8,910 nt of DNA from the NCBI GenBank assembly GCA_900553135.1, contig USCO01000088.1, forward strand, positions 1 to 8,910. Reading direction: 5' to 3'. Position 1 is the first letter of the stretch. Every line of letters begins with the position of its first letter. This document shows, piece after piece, positions 1 through 6,508 of this stretch. Origin of the DNA: an uncultured Eubacteriales bacterium. Lineage in GTDB: Bacteria > Bacillota > Clostridia > Oscillospirales > Oscillospiraceae. The translations under genes were made by a program, and so were the position numbers. The notes under the pieces are model-generated. The model saw only the letters and a list, made by a program, of their open reading frames with translations, searched no databases and was not told the DNA's origin.

Positions 1-1
1 C

Positions 2-838
2 CGGTTTGAGCTGGGCATCAAGCGCTTCGCCCCCGAGATGAAGATCATCGCTCCCTGGAGAGAGTGGGACATCAAGGGCCGTGACGAGGAGATCGACTAC
101 GCCGAGGCCCACAACGTGCCCCTGAAGATCAGCCGGGAGACCAACTACTCCAAGGATAAGAACCTGTGGCACCTGAGCCACGAGGGCCTGGACCTGGAGG
201 ACCCCGCCAACGAACCTCTGTACGACAAGCCCGGCTTCCTGGAGATGGGCGTCTCCCCCGCCATGGCGCCCGACGCCCCCACCTATGTCACCCTGGACTT
301 TGAAAAGGGCTGGCCCGTGGCCATCGACGGCGAGAAGATGAAGGCCAGCGACATCATCCGCAAGCTCAACAAGCTGGGCGGCGAGAACGGCATCGGCCTG
401 CTGGACATCGTGGAGAACCGGCTGGTTGGCATGAAGGACCGGGGCGTGTACGAGACTCCGGGCGGCACCATCCTCTACAAGGCCCACGAGGTGCTGGAGA
501 TGATCACCCTGGACAAGGACACCAAGCACATGAAGAGCAAGCTGGCTGTGGACTTCGCTGACCTGGTCTACAACGGCAAGTGGTTCACTCCCCTGCGGGA
601 GGCCCTGCAGGCCTTCGCCGTGGACACCCAGAAGCACGTCACCGGCACCGTGAAGCTCAAGCTCTACAAGGGCAACATCATCACCTCCTCCGTCACCTCT
701 CCCGAGACTCTGTACTCCGAGAACCTGGTGACCTTCGAGGAGAGCGATTACAACCAGAACGACGCCACCGGCTTCATCAACCTCTGGGGCCTGCCCGACA
801 CTGTGCAGGCGCTGCGGGAGCAGGGTAAGCTGAAATAA
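2..838 (+). CDS. argG: Argininosuccinate synthase, C-terminal two thirds (5' end outside window)
   Basis: ArgG joins citrulline and aspartate, using ATP, to form argininosuccinate in the cytoplasm, the step before ArgH. The reading frame is open from base 2 and the first visible residues (RFELGIKRFAPEMK, then IIAPWREW) match the middle of the family, so the real start and the N-terminal ATP-binding part lie to the left. The visible 278 codons cover the synthetase and C-terminal domains. Recognisable family segments are YSKDKNLWHLSHEG, LEDPANEP, the block GIGLLDIVENRLVGMKDRGVYETPGG (shown here only in part: VENRLVGMKDRGVYETPGG), and the end NLWGLPDTVQALREQ. Family length is about 400 residues, so roughly 120-130 are missing from view. 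Codons end almost wholly in C or G, suggesting strong expression. argH follows after 67 bases on the same strand. Identity is secure; intactness of the N-terminus cannot be judged. Confidence 0.96.
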   Translation, partial: RFELGIKRFAPEMKIIAPWREWDIKGRDEEIDYAEAHNVPLKISRETNYSKDKNLWHLSHEGLDLEDPANEPLYDKPGFLEMGVSPAMAPDAPTYVTLDFEKGWPVAIDGEKMKASDIIRKLNKLGGENGIGLLDIVENRLVGMKDRGVYETPGGTILYKAHEVLEMITLDKDTKHMKSKLAVDFADLVYNGKWFTPLREALQAFAVDTQKHVTGTVKLKLYKGNIITSSVTSPETLYSENLVTFEESDYNQNDATGFINLWGLPDTVQALREQGKLK

Positions 839-850
839 TTCCAAAACAAA

Positions 851-880
851 GCAGCGGCGGGGGGTCATCCCCCGCCCTGC
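851..880 (+). terminator. GC-rich hairpin between argG and argH, weak or leaky terminator
   Basis: The left arm GCAG(C)GGCGGGGG pairs with CCCCCGCCCTGC across a short loop (GTCAT); pairing has one bulged base. The stem is very stable, but the following bases are TATCTCATTT and not an uninterrupted T run, so full termination is doubtful. It may act as a partial terminator that lowers argH relative to argG, or as an mRNA-stabilising 3' structure of the argG part. No convincing promoter is seen between the hairpin and argH, which argues that transcription reads through. Confidence 0.45.
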
Positions 881-905
881 TATCTCATTTGAGGGAGCGG
901 ATACT

Positions 906-2288
906 ATGAAACTTTGGGCTGGACGGTTCCAGAAGGAGACCGATACCCTGGTAAATGATTTTAACTCCTCCATCCAGTTTGACGCCCGGCTGTATCAGCA
1001 GGACATCAAAGGCTCCATTGCCCACGCCCACATGCTGGGCAAGCAGGGCATCATCGAGGAGCACGAGGTGGAGCAGATCGTCTCCGGCCTCCAGGCCATT
1101 CTGGAGGATATTGAGGGAGGCAAGGTGGAGTTCTCCGTGGACAACGAGGACATCCACATGAACATCGAGACCCTGCTCACCCAGCGGGTAGGAGAGGCGG
1201 GCAAGCGCCTGCACACCGCCCGGTCCCGGAACGACCAGGTGGCCGTGGATACCCGGCTGTACGTGAAGGAGGAGATCCCCAACATCATCTCCATGATCCT
1301 GGACCTGGAGGAAGTGCTGGTGGAGAAGGCCAAGGAGCACACCGACACCGTGATGCCCGGCTACACCCACCTGCAAAGAGCCCAGCCCACCACCTTCGCC
1401 CACTACATGATGGCCTACGCCAACATGTTCAAGCGGGACGTGACCCGGCTGGAGGACTGCCTGGAGCGGCTGGACGAGTGCCCCCTGGGCGCCGGCGCTC
1501 TGGCCACCACCACCTACCCCATCGACCGCTTCCAGACCGCCCAGGAGCTGGGCTTCAAAAAGCCCACCGACAACTCCATGGACTCCGTCTCCGACCGTGA
1601 CTACGCCATTGAGCTGCTCTCCGACCTGTCCATCCTCATGATGCACCTGTCCCGGTTCTCCGAGGAGATCATCATGTGGTGCTCCTGGGAGTTCAAGTTC
1701 GTGGACCTGGACGACGCCTACTCCACCGGCTCCTCCATCATGCCCCAGAAGAAGAACCCCGACGTGGCCGAGCTGGTCCGGGGCAAGACGGGCCGGGTGT
1801 ACGGCTCCCTCATTACCCTGCTGACCATGATGAAGGGCCTGCCCCTGGCCTACAACAAGGATATGCAGGAGGATAAGGAGGCCCTCTTTGACGCCATGGA
1901 CACCGTGAAGGTGTGCCTGCCCGTCTTTGCCGCCATGGTGAACACCCTCACCGTGCGCCGGCACAACATGGAGCGGGCGGCCGCCGGCGGCTTCATCACC
2001 GCCACCGACTGCGCCGACTACCTGGTGAAGAAGGGCATGCCCTTCCGGGAGGCCTACATGATCGTGGGCCGGCTGGTGAACCTGTGCATCAAGAACCACG
2101 AGACCCTGGACACCCTGACCCTGCGGGACTTCCGGGCTATGTCCGAGCTGTTTGACGAGGGCGTCTATGAGGCCATGTCCCTGAAGCACTGCGTCAACGG
2201 CCGTACCGCCTACGGCGGCCCCTCCAAGCAGGCGGTGAACCACCAGATCTCCCTCATCGAGGAGTTTGTGGCCCAGCACAAGGGCTGA
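906..2288 (+). CDS. argH: Argininosuccinate lyase
   Basis: ArgH splits argininosuccinate into arginine and fumarate, the final step of arginine synthesis; the family works as a cytoplasmic homotetramer. The 460 residues match the usual 450-470. Visible motifs in order: N-terminal LWAGRFQ (3-9), DIHMNIE (82-88), TARSRNDQ (104-111), PGYTHLQRAQP (151-161) with the general-acid His155, PLGAGALA (193-200), VSDRDYAIE (228-236), and the fumarase/aspartase superfamily signature GSSIMPQKKNPD (275-286), whose second Ser lies in the mobile catalytic loop. All expected catalytic segments are present. The ATG at 906 is supported by AGGGAG at 892-897, 8 bases upstream, and by the family's usual N-terminus. 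It follows argG on the same strand and precedes argC, with a likely promoter in the 94-base gap after it. Confidence 0.97.
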   Translation: MKLWAGRFQKETDTLVNDFNSSIQFDARLYQQDIKGSIAHAHMLGKQGIIEEHEVEQIVSGLQAILEDIEGGKVEFSVDNEDIHMNIETLLTQRVGEAGKRLHTARSRNDQVAVDTRLYVKEEIPNIISMILDLEEVLVEKAKEHTDTVMPGYTHLQRAQPTTFAHYMMAYANMFKRDVTRLEDCLERLDECPLGAGALATTTYPIDRFQTAQELGFKKPTDNSMDSVSDRDYAIELLSDLSILMMHLSRFSEEIIMWCSWEFKFVDLDDAYSTGSSIMPQKKNPDVAELVRGKTGRVYGSLITLLTMMKGLPLAYNKDMQEDKEALFDAMDTVKVCLPVFAAMVNTLTVRRHNMERAAAGGFITATDCADYLVKKGMPFREAYMIVGRLVNLCIKNHETLDTLTLRDFRAMSELFDEGVYEAMSLKHCVNGRTAYGGPSKQAVNHQISLIEEFVAQHKG

Positions 2289-2303
2289 GTCCTGCCGCCG
2301 CCA

Positions 2304-2332
2304 TTGCGTCTTTTGTCCCCAGGGCGTACAAT
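2304..2332 (+). promoter_or_regulatory. Sigma-A type promoter for argC-argB-argF
   Basis: TTGCGT (2304-2309) and TACAAT (2327-2332) are separated by exactly 17 bases in the 94-base gap between argH and argC, a good match to the housekeeping consensus. Transcription would begin near 2339, leaving a leader of about 45 bases. The leader carries a small perfect hairpin, GCCGG-TCTTT-CCGGC (2346-2360), followed by an A-rich stretch and the argC ribosome binding site. No T tract follows the hairpin, so it is not a terminator. I see no clear ArgR/AhrC-type operator. The promoter would let the acetylated-branch genes and argF be expressed apart from argG-argH. Confidence 0.6.
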
Positions 2333-2382
2333 AGAGGGCAGAGGCGCCGGTCTTTCCGGCCCAAATCATACAGAAGGGACGG

Positions 2383-3330
2383 ATGGATATGGCACAGCGG
2401 AAAATCTTTATTGACGGCAAAGGCGGCGTGGTGGGCGCCAAGATCGCCCGGGTGCTTTCCCAGCGGGAGGACCTGGAGCTGCTGACCATCGCCCCGGAGC
2501 TCCACCGGGACGAGAACGAGCGGCGGCGCATCATGAACCAGGCCGACCTGGTCATCCTGTGCCTGCCTGAGGAGGCGGCCAAGCGGGGCGTGGAGCTGGT
2601 GGAAAACCCGGACACCCGGATCATTGACACCTCGCCCGCTCACCGCACCAGCCCCGGCTGGGTGTACGGCTTTGCCGAACTGCTGCCCGGACAGCGGGAG
2701 CGCATCCGCACCGCCCGCCGGGTGGCAAACCCCGGCTGCCACGCCTCGGGATTTCTTTCCACCGTGGCGCCCCTTACCGCCATGGGCATCCTGCCCCCGG
2801 ACTATCCCCTGTCCTGTTTTTCCATCACCGGCTATTCCGGCGGGGGAAAGCATATGATCCAGGAGTTTCAGGACCCCAACCGGGCCCAGGAGCTGTCGGT
2901 TCCGGCCCTGTACGCCCTGGAGCTGCGGCACAACCATCTGCCTGAGATGCAGCACATTGCCGGGCTGGACCATCCCCCGGTGTTTGTGCCCATTTTAAGC
3001 GATATGTACAGCGGGATGTCCACCTCGGTGACCCTGCAAAACCACCTGCTGCGGGGCTACCCCTCCGCCCGGGATATTTGGGAGATGCTGTGGCAGCACT
3101 ACCGCAGGCAGGCTCTGGTGACGGTGGCCCCCTTTGGGGGCGAGAGCGGACGGCTCGTTTCCAACGCCTTGGCGGAGACCGACCGCATGGAGATCACCGT
3201 CTCGGGAAACCGGGAGCAGACCCTGCTCACCGCCCGGTTTGACAATCTGGGCAAGGGGGTGGCCGCGGCGGCCATCCAGAATTTGAATCTGATGCTGGGA
3301 CTGGAGGAGACCCGCGGATTGCAGGTATGA
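2383..3330 (+). CDS. argC: N-acetyl-gamma-glutamyl-phosphate reductase, type 2
   Basis: ArgC reduces N-acetylglutamyl 5-phosphate with NADPH to N-acetylglutamate semialdehyde, the third step of ornithine synthesis. The 315 residues fit the shorter type 2 subfamily (about 305-320) and not the ~345-residue type 1. The Rossmann start is IFIDGKGGVVGAKI (8-21), followed by ADLVILCLPEEAA (54-66) and the type 2 hallmark AHRTSPGWVYGFAEL (86-100). The catalytic Cys119 is in NPGCHASGF and the catalytic His185 in HNHLPEM, so the enzyme looks active; SGYSGGGK-like GYSGGGKHMI (150-159) and DNLGKG near the end also fit. The start is either 2383 or the in-frame ATG at 2389. AAGGGA at 2374-2379 is 3 bases from the first and 9 from the second, so 2389 is quite possible (two residues shorter). 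Codon choice is more mixed than in argG or argF. Confidence 0.92.
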   Translation: MDMAQRKIFIDGKGGVVGAKIARVLSQREDLELLTIAPELHRDENERRRIMNQADLVILCLPEEAAKRGVELVENPDTRIIDTSPAHRTSPGWVYGFAELLPGQRERIRTARRVANPGCHASGFLSTVAPLTAMGILPPDYPLSCFSITGYSGGGKHMIQEFQDPNRAQELSVPALYALELRHNHLPEMQHIAGLDHPPVFVPILSDMYSGMSTSVTLQNHLLRGYPSARDIWEMLWQHYRRQALVTVAPFGGESGRLVSNALAETDRMEITVSGNREQTLLTARFDNLGKGVAAAAIQNLNLMLGLEETRGLQV

Positions 3331-3367
3331 GTCCTTCCGGCGTTGTCAAGATACAGGAGGTATGATT

Positions 3368-4225
3368 ATGAACACCCAACAGGAGCGGGCGAAGATTTTG
3401 ACCGAAGCCCTTCCCTACATCCAGCGTTATAACGGCAAGATCGTGGTCATCAACTGCGGCGGCGTGTCCATGGCGGACCCCGAAATTCGTCAGGCCGTGG
3501 TTTCCGACATCATCATGCTGCGCCTGGTGGGCATTAAAGTGGTGCTGGTCCACGGCATCGGCCCCGAGGCCAAGCAGGCCCTGAAGGACGCGGGCATGGA
3601 GCTGCAGTACAAGGACGGCTATCCCTGTGTCAACAAGGAGAGCCTTGATCTGGTGCAGCAGGTGCTGTGCGGCAAGGTGAACAAGGACCTGGTGGGCACC
3701 CTCAATCAGGTGGGCGGCAAGGCCGTTGGCCTGTGCGGCATTGACGGCGGCATCCTCTCCGCCAAGACCATCAGCCCCGCCTACGGCTGCACCGGCGAGG
3801 TGACCAAGGTGGACGTGACCCTCATCAACAGCTTCCTGGAGCAGGGCTGCATCCCCGTCATCGCCACCGTGGCCCAGGGCACGGACGGTCTGGCCCAGGT
3901 CTACTCCGTCAGCGCCAATGTGGCGGCGGCCAAGCTGGCCGTGGCCCTGGGAGCGGAGAAGCTCATTCAGCTCACCGACGCCGACTCCCTGCTGCGGGAC
4001 CCCGAGGCCCCGGAAAATCCCCTTCCTGTGCTGCCTCTGTCCAAGGTGCCCGCCCTCATCCGTTCGGGGGAGATCTCCCAGATCATGGTGCACAAGGTCA
4101 ATTGCAGCGTAGAGGCGGTGCGTTCCGGCGTCAAGTCGGCCACCTTCCTGGACGGCACCGTGCCCCATGCCATTTTGCTGGAGCTGCTGTCCGACGAAGG
4201 CGTGGGCACCATGCTCACCCACTGA
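3368..4225 (+). CDS. argB: Divergent acetylglutamate kinase (ArgB) homologue with altered active site
   Basis: By family, ArgB phosphorylates N-acetylglutamate at the expense of ATP. The 285-residue frame is plainly ArgB: a hexamer-type N-terminal helix (ILTEALPYIQRYNGK), GKVNKDLVGTLNQVGGKAVGL, GEVTKVDVTLINSFLE, VPHAILLELLSDEGVGTM. Yet key positions differ (my alignment to E. coli NAGK; numbering from this start). The phosphate-transfer Lys8 is Asn29 (INCGG for IKYGG). The glycine-rich VHGGG is VHGIG. The substrate-binding Arg66 is Pro86 (GYPCVN for GLRVTD). Asn158 is Ser180 and Asp162 is Asn184 (YSVSANVAAA for YNINADTAA). Only the Lys217 equivalent, Lys243, remains. All changes are in frame with no stop, so this is real divergence and not decay. 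It may be a pseudokinase or arginine-sensing subunit, or act on another substrate. Start 3368 is chosen because AGGAGG (3355-3360) is 7 bases away; ATG 3362 would be 1 base away. Family membership is secure, enzymatic activity doubtful. Confidence 0.85.
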   Translation: MNTQQERAKILTEALPYIQRYNGKIVVINCGGVSMADPEIRQAVVSDIIMLRLVGIKVVLVHGIGPEAKQALKDAGMELQYKDGYPCVNKESLDLVQQVLCGKVNKDLVGTLNQVGGKAVGLCGIDGGILSAKTISPAYGCTGEVTKVDVTLINSFLEQGCIPVIATVAQGTDGLAQVYSVSANVAAAKLAVALGAEKLIQLTDADSLLRDPEAPENPLPVLPLSKVPALIRSGEISQIMVHKVNCSVEAVRSGVKSATFLDGTVPHAILLELLSDEGVGTMLTH

Positions 4226-4249
4226 TGAAAGGCAAGAGGTGAAGGAGAT

Positions 4250-5170
4250 ATGAAGAAGGACCTGCTGAAGCTGCTGGACCTGTCCGGCGAGGACATCCTG
4301 AAGATTCTGGACACCGCCGATCAGCTGAAGTTCAGCCAGAAGCATGGCATTGCCCATGACAAGCTCAAGGGCAAGACCCTGGCTATGATTTTTGAGAAAA
4401 ATTCCACCCGGACCCGGGTGTCTTTTGAAACCGGTATGTACCAGCTGGGCGGCCACGCTCTGTTCCTGTCCAGCAAGGAGAGTCAGATCGGCCGTGGCGA
4501 GCCTGTGGAGGATACCGCTCGGGTGTTGCTGCGCTACTGCGACGGTATTATGATCCGGACCTTTGCCCAGGAGGAAGTGGAGACCCTGGCCAAGCACGCA
4601 AACATCCCCGTCATCAACGGTCTCACCGACTTCTGCCACCCCTGCCAGGTGCTGGCCGACCTCATGACCGTGCGGGAGCACAAGGCGGTGCTGGAGGGCC
4701 TGAAGATGTGCTACATCGGCGACGGCAACAACATGGCCAACTCCCTCATCGTGGGCGGCCTGAAGGTGGGCATGAAGGTCTCCGTGGCCTGCCCCGAGGG
4801 CTACGAGCCCCACCCCGACGTGCTGGCCTTCACCAAGAGCGACCCCAACTTTAAGTTCACCCTCTACCGCGATCCCAAGCAGGCCGCCGTGGGCGCCGAC
4901 GTGGTGTTTACCGACGTGTGGGCCTCCATGGGCCAGGAGGAGGAGAAGGCCATCCGGGAGAAGGCCTTTGTGGGCTACCAGGTGAACAAGGAGCTCATGG
5001 CCCTCACCAATCCCGGCTGCATGGTGCAGCACTGTCTCCCCGCCCACCGGGGAGAGGAGATCACCGCCGACGTGTTCGAGGAGCACGCCGAGGAGATCTT
5101 TGACGAGGCGGAAAACCGCCTCCACGCCCAGAAGGCGGTCATGTACCTGCTCATGGGCGGAGAAGACTAA
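4250..5170 (+). CDS. argF: Ornithine carbamoyltransferase (anabolic)
   Basis: This enzyme transfers the carbamoyl group of carbamoyl phosphate to ornithine, giving citrulline, the substrate of ArgG. The 306 residues match the family. The carbamoyl-phosphate site STRTR is at 52-56 with FEK before it, a Gln-Ile-Gly-Arg-Gly segment at 79-83, HPCQ at 130-133, the ornithine-side DVWASMG loop at 222-228, and HCLPAHRG at 261-268 with the catalytic Cys262. These are ornithine-type motifs and give no sign of an acetyl- or succinyl-ornithine transferase. GAGGTG at 4236-4241, 8 bases before the ATG, is the likely ribosome binding site; a second GGAG is too close to the start to be used. The gene follows argB after 24 bases and ends the cluster at a strong terminator. 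Biosynthetic use is favoured by the argGHCB context and the lack of arcA or arcC nearby. Confidence 0.96.
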   Translation: MKKDLLKLLDLSGEDILKILDTADQLKFSQKHGIAHDKLKGKTLAMIFEKNSTRTRVSFETGMYQLGGHALFLSSKESQIGRGEPVEDTARVLLRYCDGIMIRTFAQEEVETLAKHANIPVINGLTDFCHPCQVLADLMTVREHKAVLEGLKMCYIGDGNNMANSLIVGGLKVGMKVSVACPEGYEPHPDVLAFTKSDPNFKFTLYRDPKQAAVGADVVFTDVWASMGQEEEKAIREKAFVGYQVNKELMALTNPGCMVQHCLPAHRGEEITADVFEEHAEEIFDEAENRLHAQKAVMYLLMGGED

Positions 5171-5188
5171 AAGTCCTTCCCAAGGAAG

Positions 5189-5225
5189 CGCCGGGTACGG
5201 GAAAGCCCCGTATCCGGCGTTTTTT
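5189..5225 (+). terminator. Rho-independent terminator of the arginine cluster
   Basis: A 13-base-pair stem, CGCCGGGTACGGG (5189-5201) with CCCGTATCCGGCG (5207-5219), contains only one G-U pair. The loop is AAAGC and six T residues follow directly (5220-5225). It begins 18 bases after the argF stop codon. Confidence 0.93.
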
Positions 5226-5240
5226 GCCCCAAAACCAGAC

Positions 5241-5270
5241 TTTACATGCCAGTTCGGGGAATGCTATAAT
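5241..5270 (+). promoter_or_regulatory. Extended -10 promoter of the phosphodiesterase gene
   Basis: TTTACA (5241-5246) and a perfect TATAAT (5265-5270) are 18 bases apart, and TGC directly before the -10 box makes it an extended -10. Start of transcription is expected near 5277, about 73 bases ahead of the ATG at 5350. It sits just after the argF terminator, so the next gene is an independent unit. I see no convincing operator or riboswitch in the leader. Confidence 0.8.
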
Positions 5271-5349
5271 GGCGGTACAGATCAGATGGCTGGTCTGCAG
5301 AGTCCCTTGTACAAAGGCTGTTGGCTCTGGTGGAGAGGAGGAGATTCCC

Positions 5350-6204
5350 ATGGGCCGGTTGATTTTGTTGGTCCTGCTGTCCGTTCCCCTGGCAATGGTG
5401 CTGTTTTGGGCCTTTGCCACCCGGGGGCGCCGGGACCATCCCAAATGGGCGGTGCTGCGCCGCTTTCGCTATGCCCACCGAGGACTGTTTGACCGCACGC
5501 AGGGCGTGCCGGAAAACTCCATGGCGGCCTTCCGCCGGGCGCGGGAGGCGGGTTACGGCGTGGAGCTGGACGTCCATCTCACGGGAGACGGCCGCCTGGC
5601 GGTGATCCACGACAAGAACCTGCTGCGCACCGCGGGGGTGGATGCGGAGATCTCTGCCCTGTCCGTGCCGGAGCTGAAACGATACCGCCTGGAGGATACC
5701 GGGGAGCAGATCCCCCTGCTGGAGGAGGTTTTGGATCTGTTCCAGGGCGGGCCGCCCCTGCTGGTGGAGCTGAAGGCGGATTACTTCGATGTCAGCGAGC
5801 TGGTGGAAAAGACGGTGAAGCTGCTGGACCAGTACCGGGTGAATTACTGCATCGAGTCCTTCCATCCCGGGGTGCTGCTGTGGCTGGCCCGCCACCGCCC
5901 CGATATATGCCGGGGCCAGCTGTCGGAGAATTTCTGGCGCTGCCGGGGAGAGCTGAAGCTGTGGCAGGCCTTTGCCATGACCAATCTGCTCTCCAATTTC
6001 CTCACCCGGCCGGATTTCATCTCCTTCCGCCAGGAGCACCGCTTTGTGCCCGCGGTGTGGATGTGCCGCAAGCTCCACGGACTGAAAATGTTCGGCTGGA
6101 CGGTGCGCAGCCAGCGGGAGATGGAGCAGCTGGAGCGGGAAGGATTTTCTGTGATTTTCGAGGGCTTCCAGCCCCCTATGCGCCGCCCTCTTAGGGTGCG
6201 ATAA
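5350..6204 (+). CDS. Membrane-anchored glycerophosphodiester phosphodiesterase
   Basis: The family hydrolyses glycerophosphodiesters (deacylated phospholipids) to sn-glycerol 3-phosphate and an alcohol. The 284 residues begin with one hydrophobic segment (about 4-23), then RGRR, which by the positive-inside rule would place the catalytic domain in the cytoplasm. The TIM-barrel motifs are complete: YAHRG with His43 and Arg44, PENS with Glu56, VELDVHLTGDGRLAVIHD holding Glu72, Asp74 and the second catalytic His87, LLVELK (137-142), and FGWTV (248-252) near the end. The start at 5350 is set by AGGAGG at 5336-5341, 8 bases upstream, and by the transmembrane segment that follows. A longer frame from a TTG at 5224 would overlap the terminator and promoter and is not used. 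The gene converges on glpK, whose product also makes glycerol 3-phosphate. Exact substrate unknown. Confidence 0.9.
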   Translation: MGRLILLVLLSVPLAMVLFWAFATRGRRDHPKWAVLRRFRYAHRGLFDRTQGVPENSMAAFRRAREAGYGVELDVHLTGDGRLAVIHDKNLLRTAGVDAEISALSVPELKRYRLEDTGEQIPLLEEVLDLFQGGPPLLVELKADYFDVSELVEKTVKLLDQYRVNYCIESFHPGVLLWLARHRPDICRGQLSENFWRCRGELKLWQAFAMTNLLSNFLTRPDFISFRQEHRFVPAVWMCRKLHGLKMFGWTVRSQREMEQLEREGFSVIFEGFQPPMRRPLRVR

Positions 6205-6237
6205 AAAATGGCCGCCCGGCTGGGCGGCCATTTTTTT
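6203..6237. terminator. Bidirectional terminator shared by the phosphodiesterase and glpK units
   Basis: This is a perfect inverted repeat: six A, then TGGCCGCCC, loop GGCT, GGGCGGCCA, then seven T. The T tract serves plus-strand transcripts and the A run becomes a U tract for minus-strand ones. The plus-strand stop codon (6202-6204) and the minus-strand stop codon (6236-6238) lie at its two edges, so one 35-base element closes both units. Confidence 0.93.
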
Positions 6238-6481
6238 ATGGATTGAGTTGGGCAGATTTCTGCTCCAGCCAGGCGGTCATCTCTTCCAGCCCCTCGGGGG
6301 AGAGGGGGAAGGAGACCTCCTCCAGAATCTCGCTGAGCTCCTTGGTGAGAGGGCCCCGCCAGAGCTGGACCTGCAGCACTCCCTCCTGGGGGGCGATGAA
6401 GAACCGGGCCAGTCCCCGGTTTCCGTACCAGGTGTTTCCGTTCTCCCAGAAGGAGAGCGTGGGGATAAAAATATCGCTCAA
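6236..6481 (-). CDS. Small protein of unknown function, downstream of glpK
   Basis: I do not recognise this 81-residue protein. It is soluble-looking, without signal peptide or membrane segment. The N-terminal half is aromatic (FWENGNTWYGNRG, ARFFIAP) and reads like beta strands; the C-terminal half is acidic and helical (ELSEILEEV, then LSPEGLEEMTAWLEQ). Trp occurs at 12, 18, 41 and 71. No cysteines are present. The start codon is TTG at 6481, supported by AAAGGAG on the minus strand (plus-strand positions 6492-6498), 10 bases upstream; there is no ATG alternative at the N-terminus. It begins 27 bases after the glpK stop and ends in the shared terminator, so it is very likely on the glpK transcript. 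A real gene is favoured by this tight packing and the ribosome binding site. Confidence 0.72.
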   Translation of the reverse strand: MSDIFIPTLSFWENGNTWYGNRGLARFFIAPQEGVLQVQLWRGPLTKELSEILEEVSFPLSPEGLEEMTAWLEQKSAQLNP

Positions 6482-6508
6482 AATGGATACGCTCCTTTGT
6501 TGTGGGAC

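Noticed and set aside
885..2630. 581-residue minus-strand open frame opposite argH and argC
   Set aside because: Shadow frame created by GC-biased codons. Its translation is low-complexity G/H/V/L-rich with no domain, and argH on the plus strand is unmistakable.
2286..3335. TGAGTCCT occurring right after both argH and argC
   Set aside because: Eight bases that include the stop codon, with no extended similarity and different downstream context; likely chance.
3362..3367. ATG at 3362 as the argB start
   Set aside because: Only one base separates it from AGGAGG (3355-3360). The ATG at 3368 has the normal 7-base spacing.
3368..4225. ArgB homologue as carbamate kinase or another amino-acid-kinase family member
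   Set aside because: GKVNKDLVGTLNQ, GGKAVGL, GEVTKV and the C-terminal VPHAILLE/EGVGTM are ArgB-specific. Carbamate kinase would begin with VVALGGNAL and differ throughout.
3227..5125. 632-residue minus-strand open frame opposite argB and argF
   Set aside because: Same antisense artefact: repetitive His/Gly/Val/Leu composition and no recognisable motif, while both plus-strand genes have full family motifs.
5279..5304. Possible hairpin in the phosphodiesterase leader (CAGATC with GGTCTG)
   Set aside because: Only six pairs with one G-U and an eight-base loop, no T tract; too weak to call a riboswitch or attenuator.
5224..5349. Longer N-terminus for the phosphodiesterase from a TTG at 5224
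   Set aside because: It would begin inside the argF terminator's T tract and run through the TTTACA/TATAAT promoter. The ATG at 5350 has AGGAGG at 8 bases and is followed by the membrane segment.
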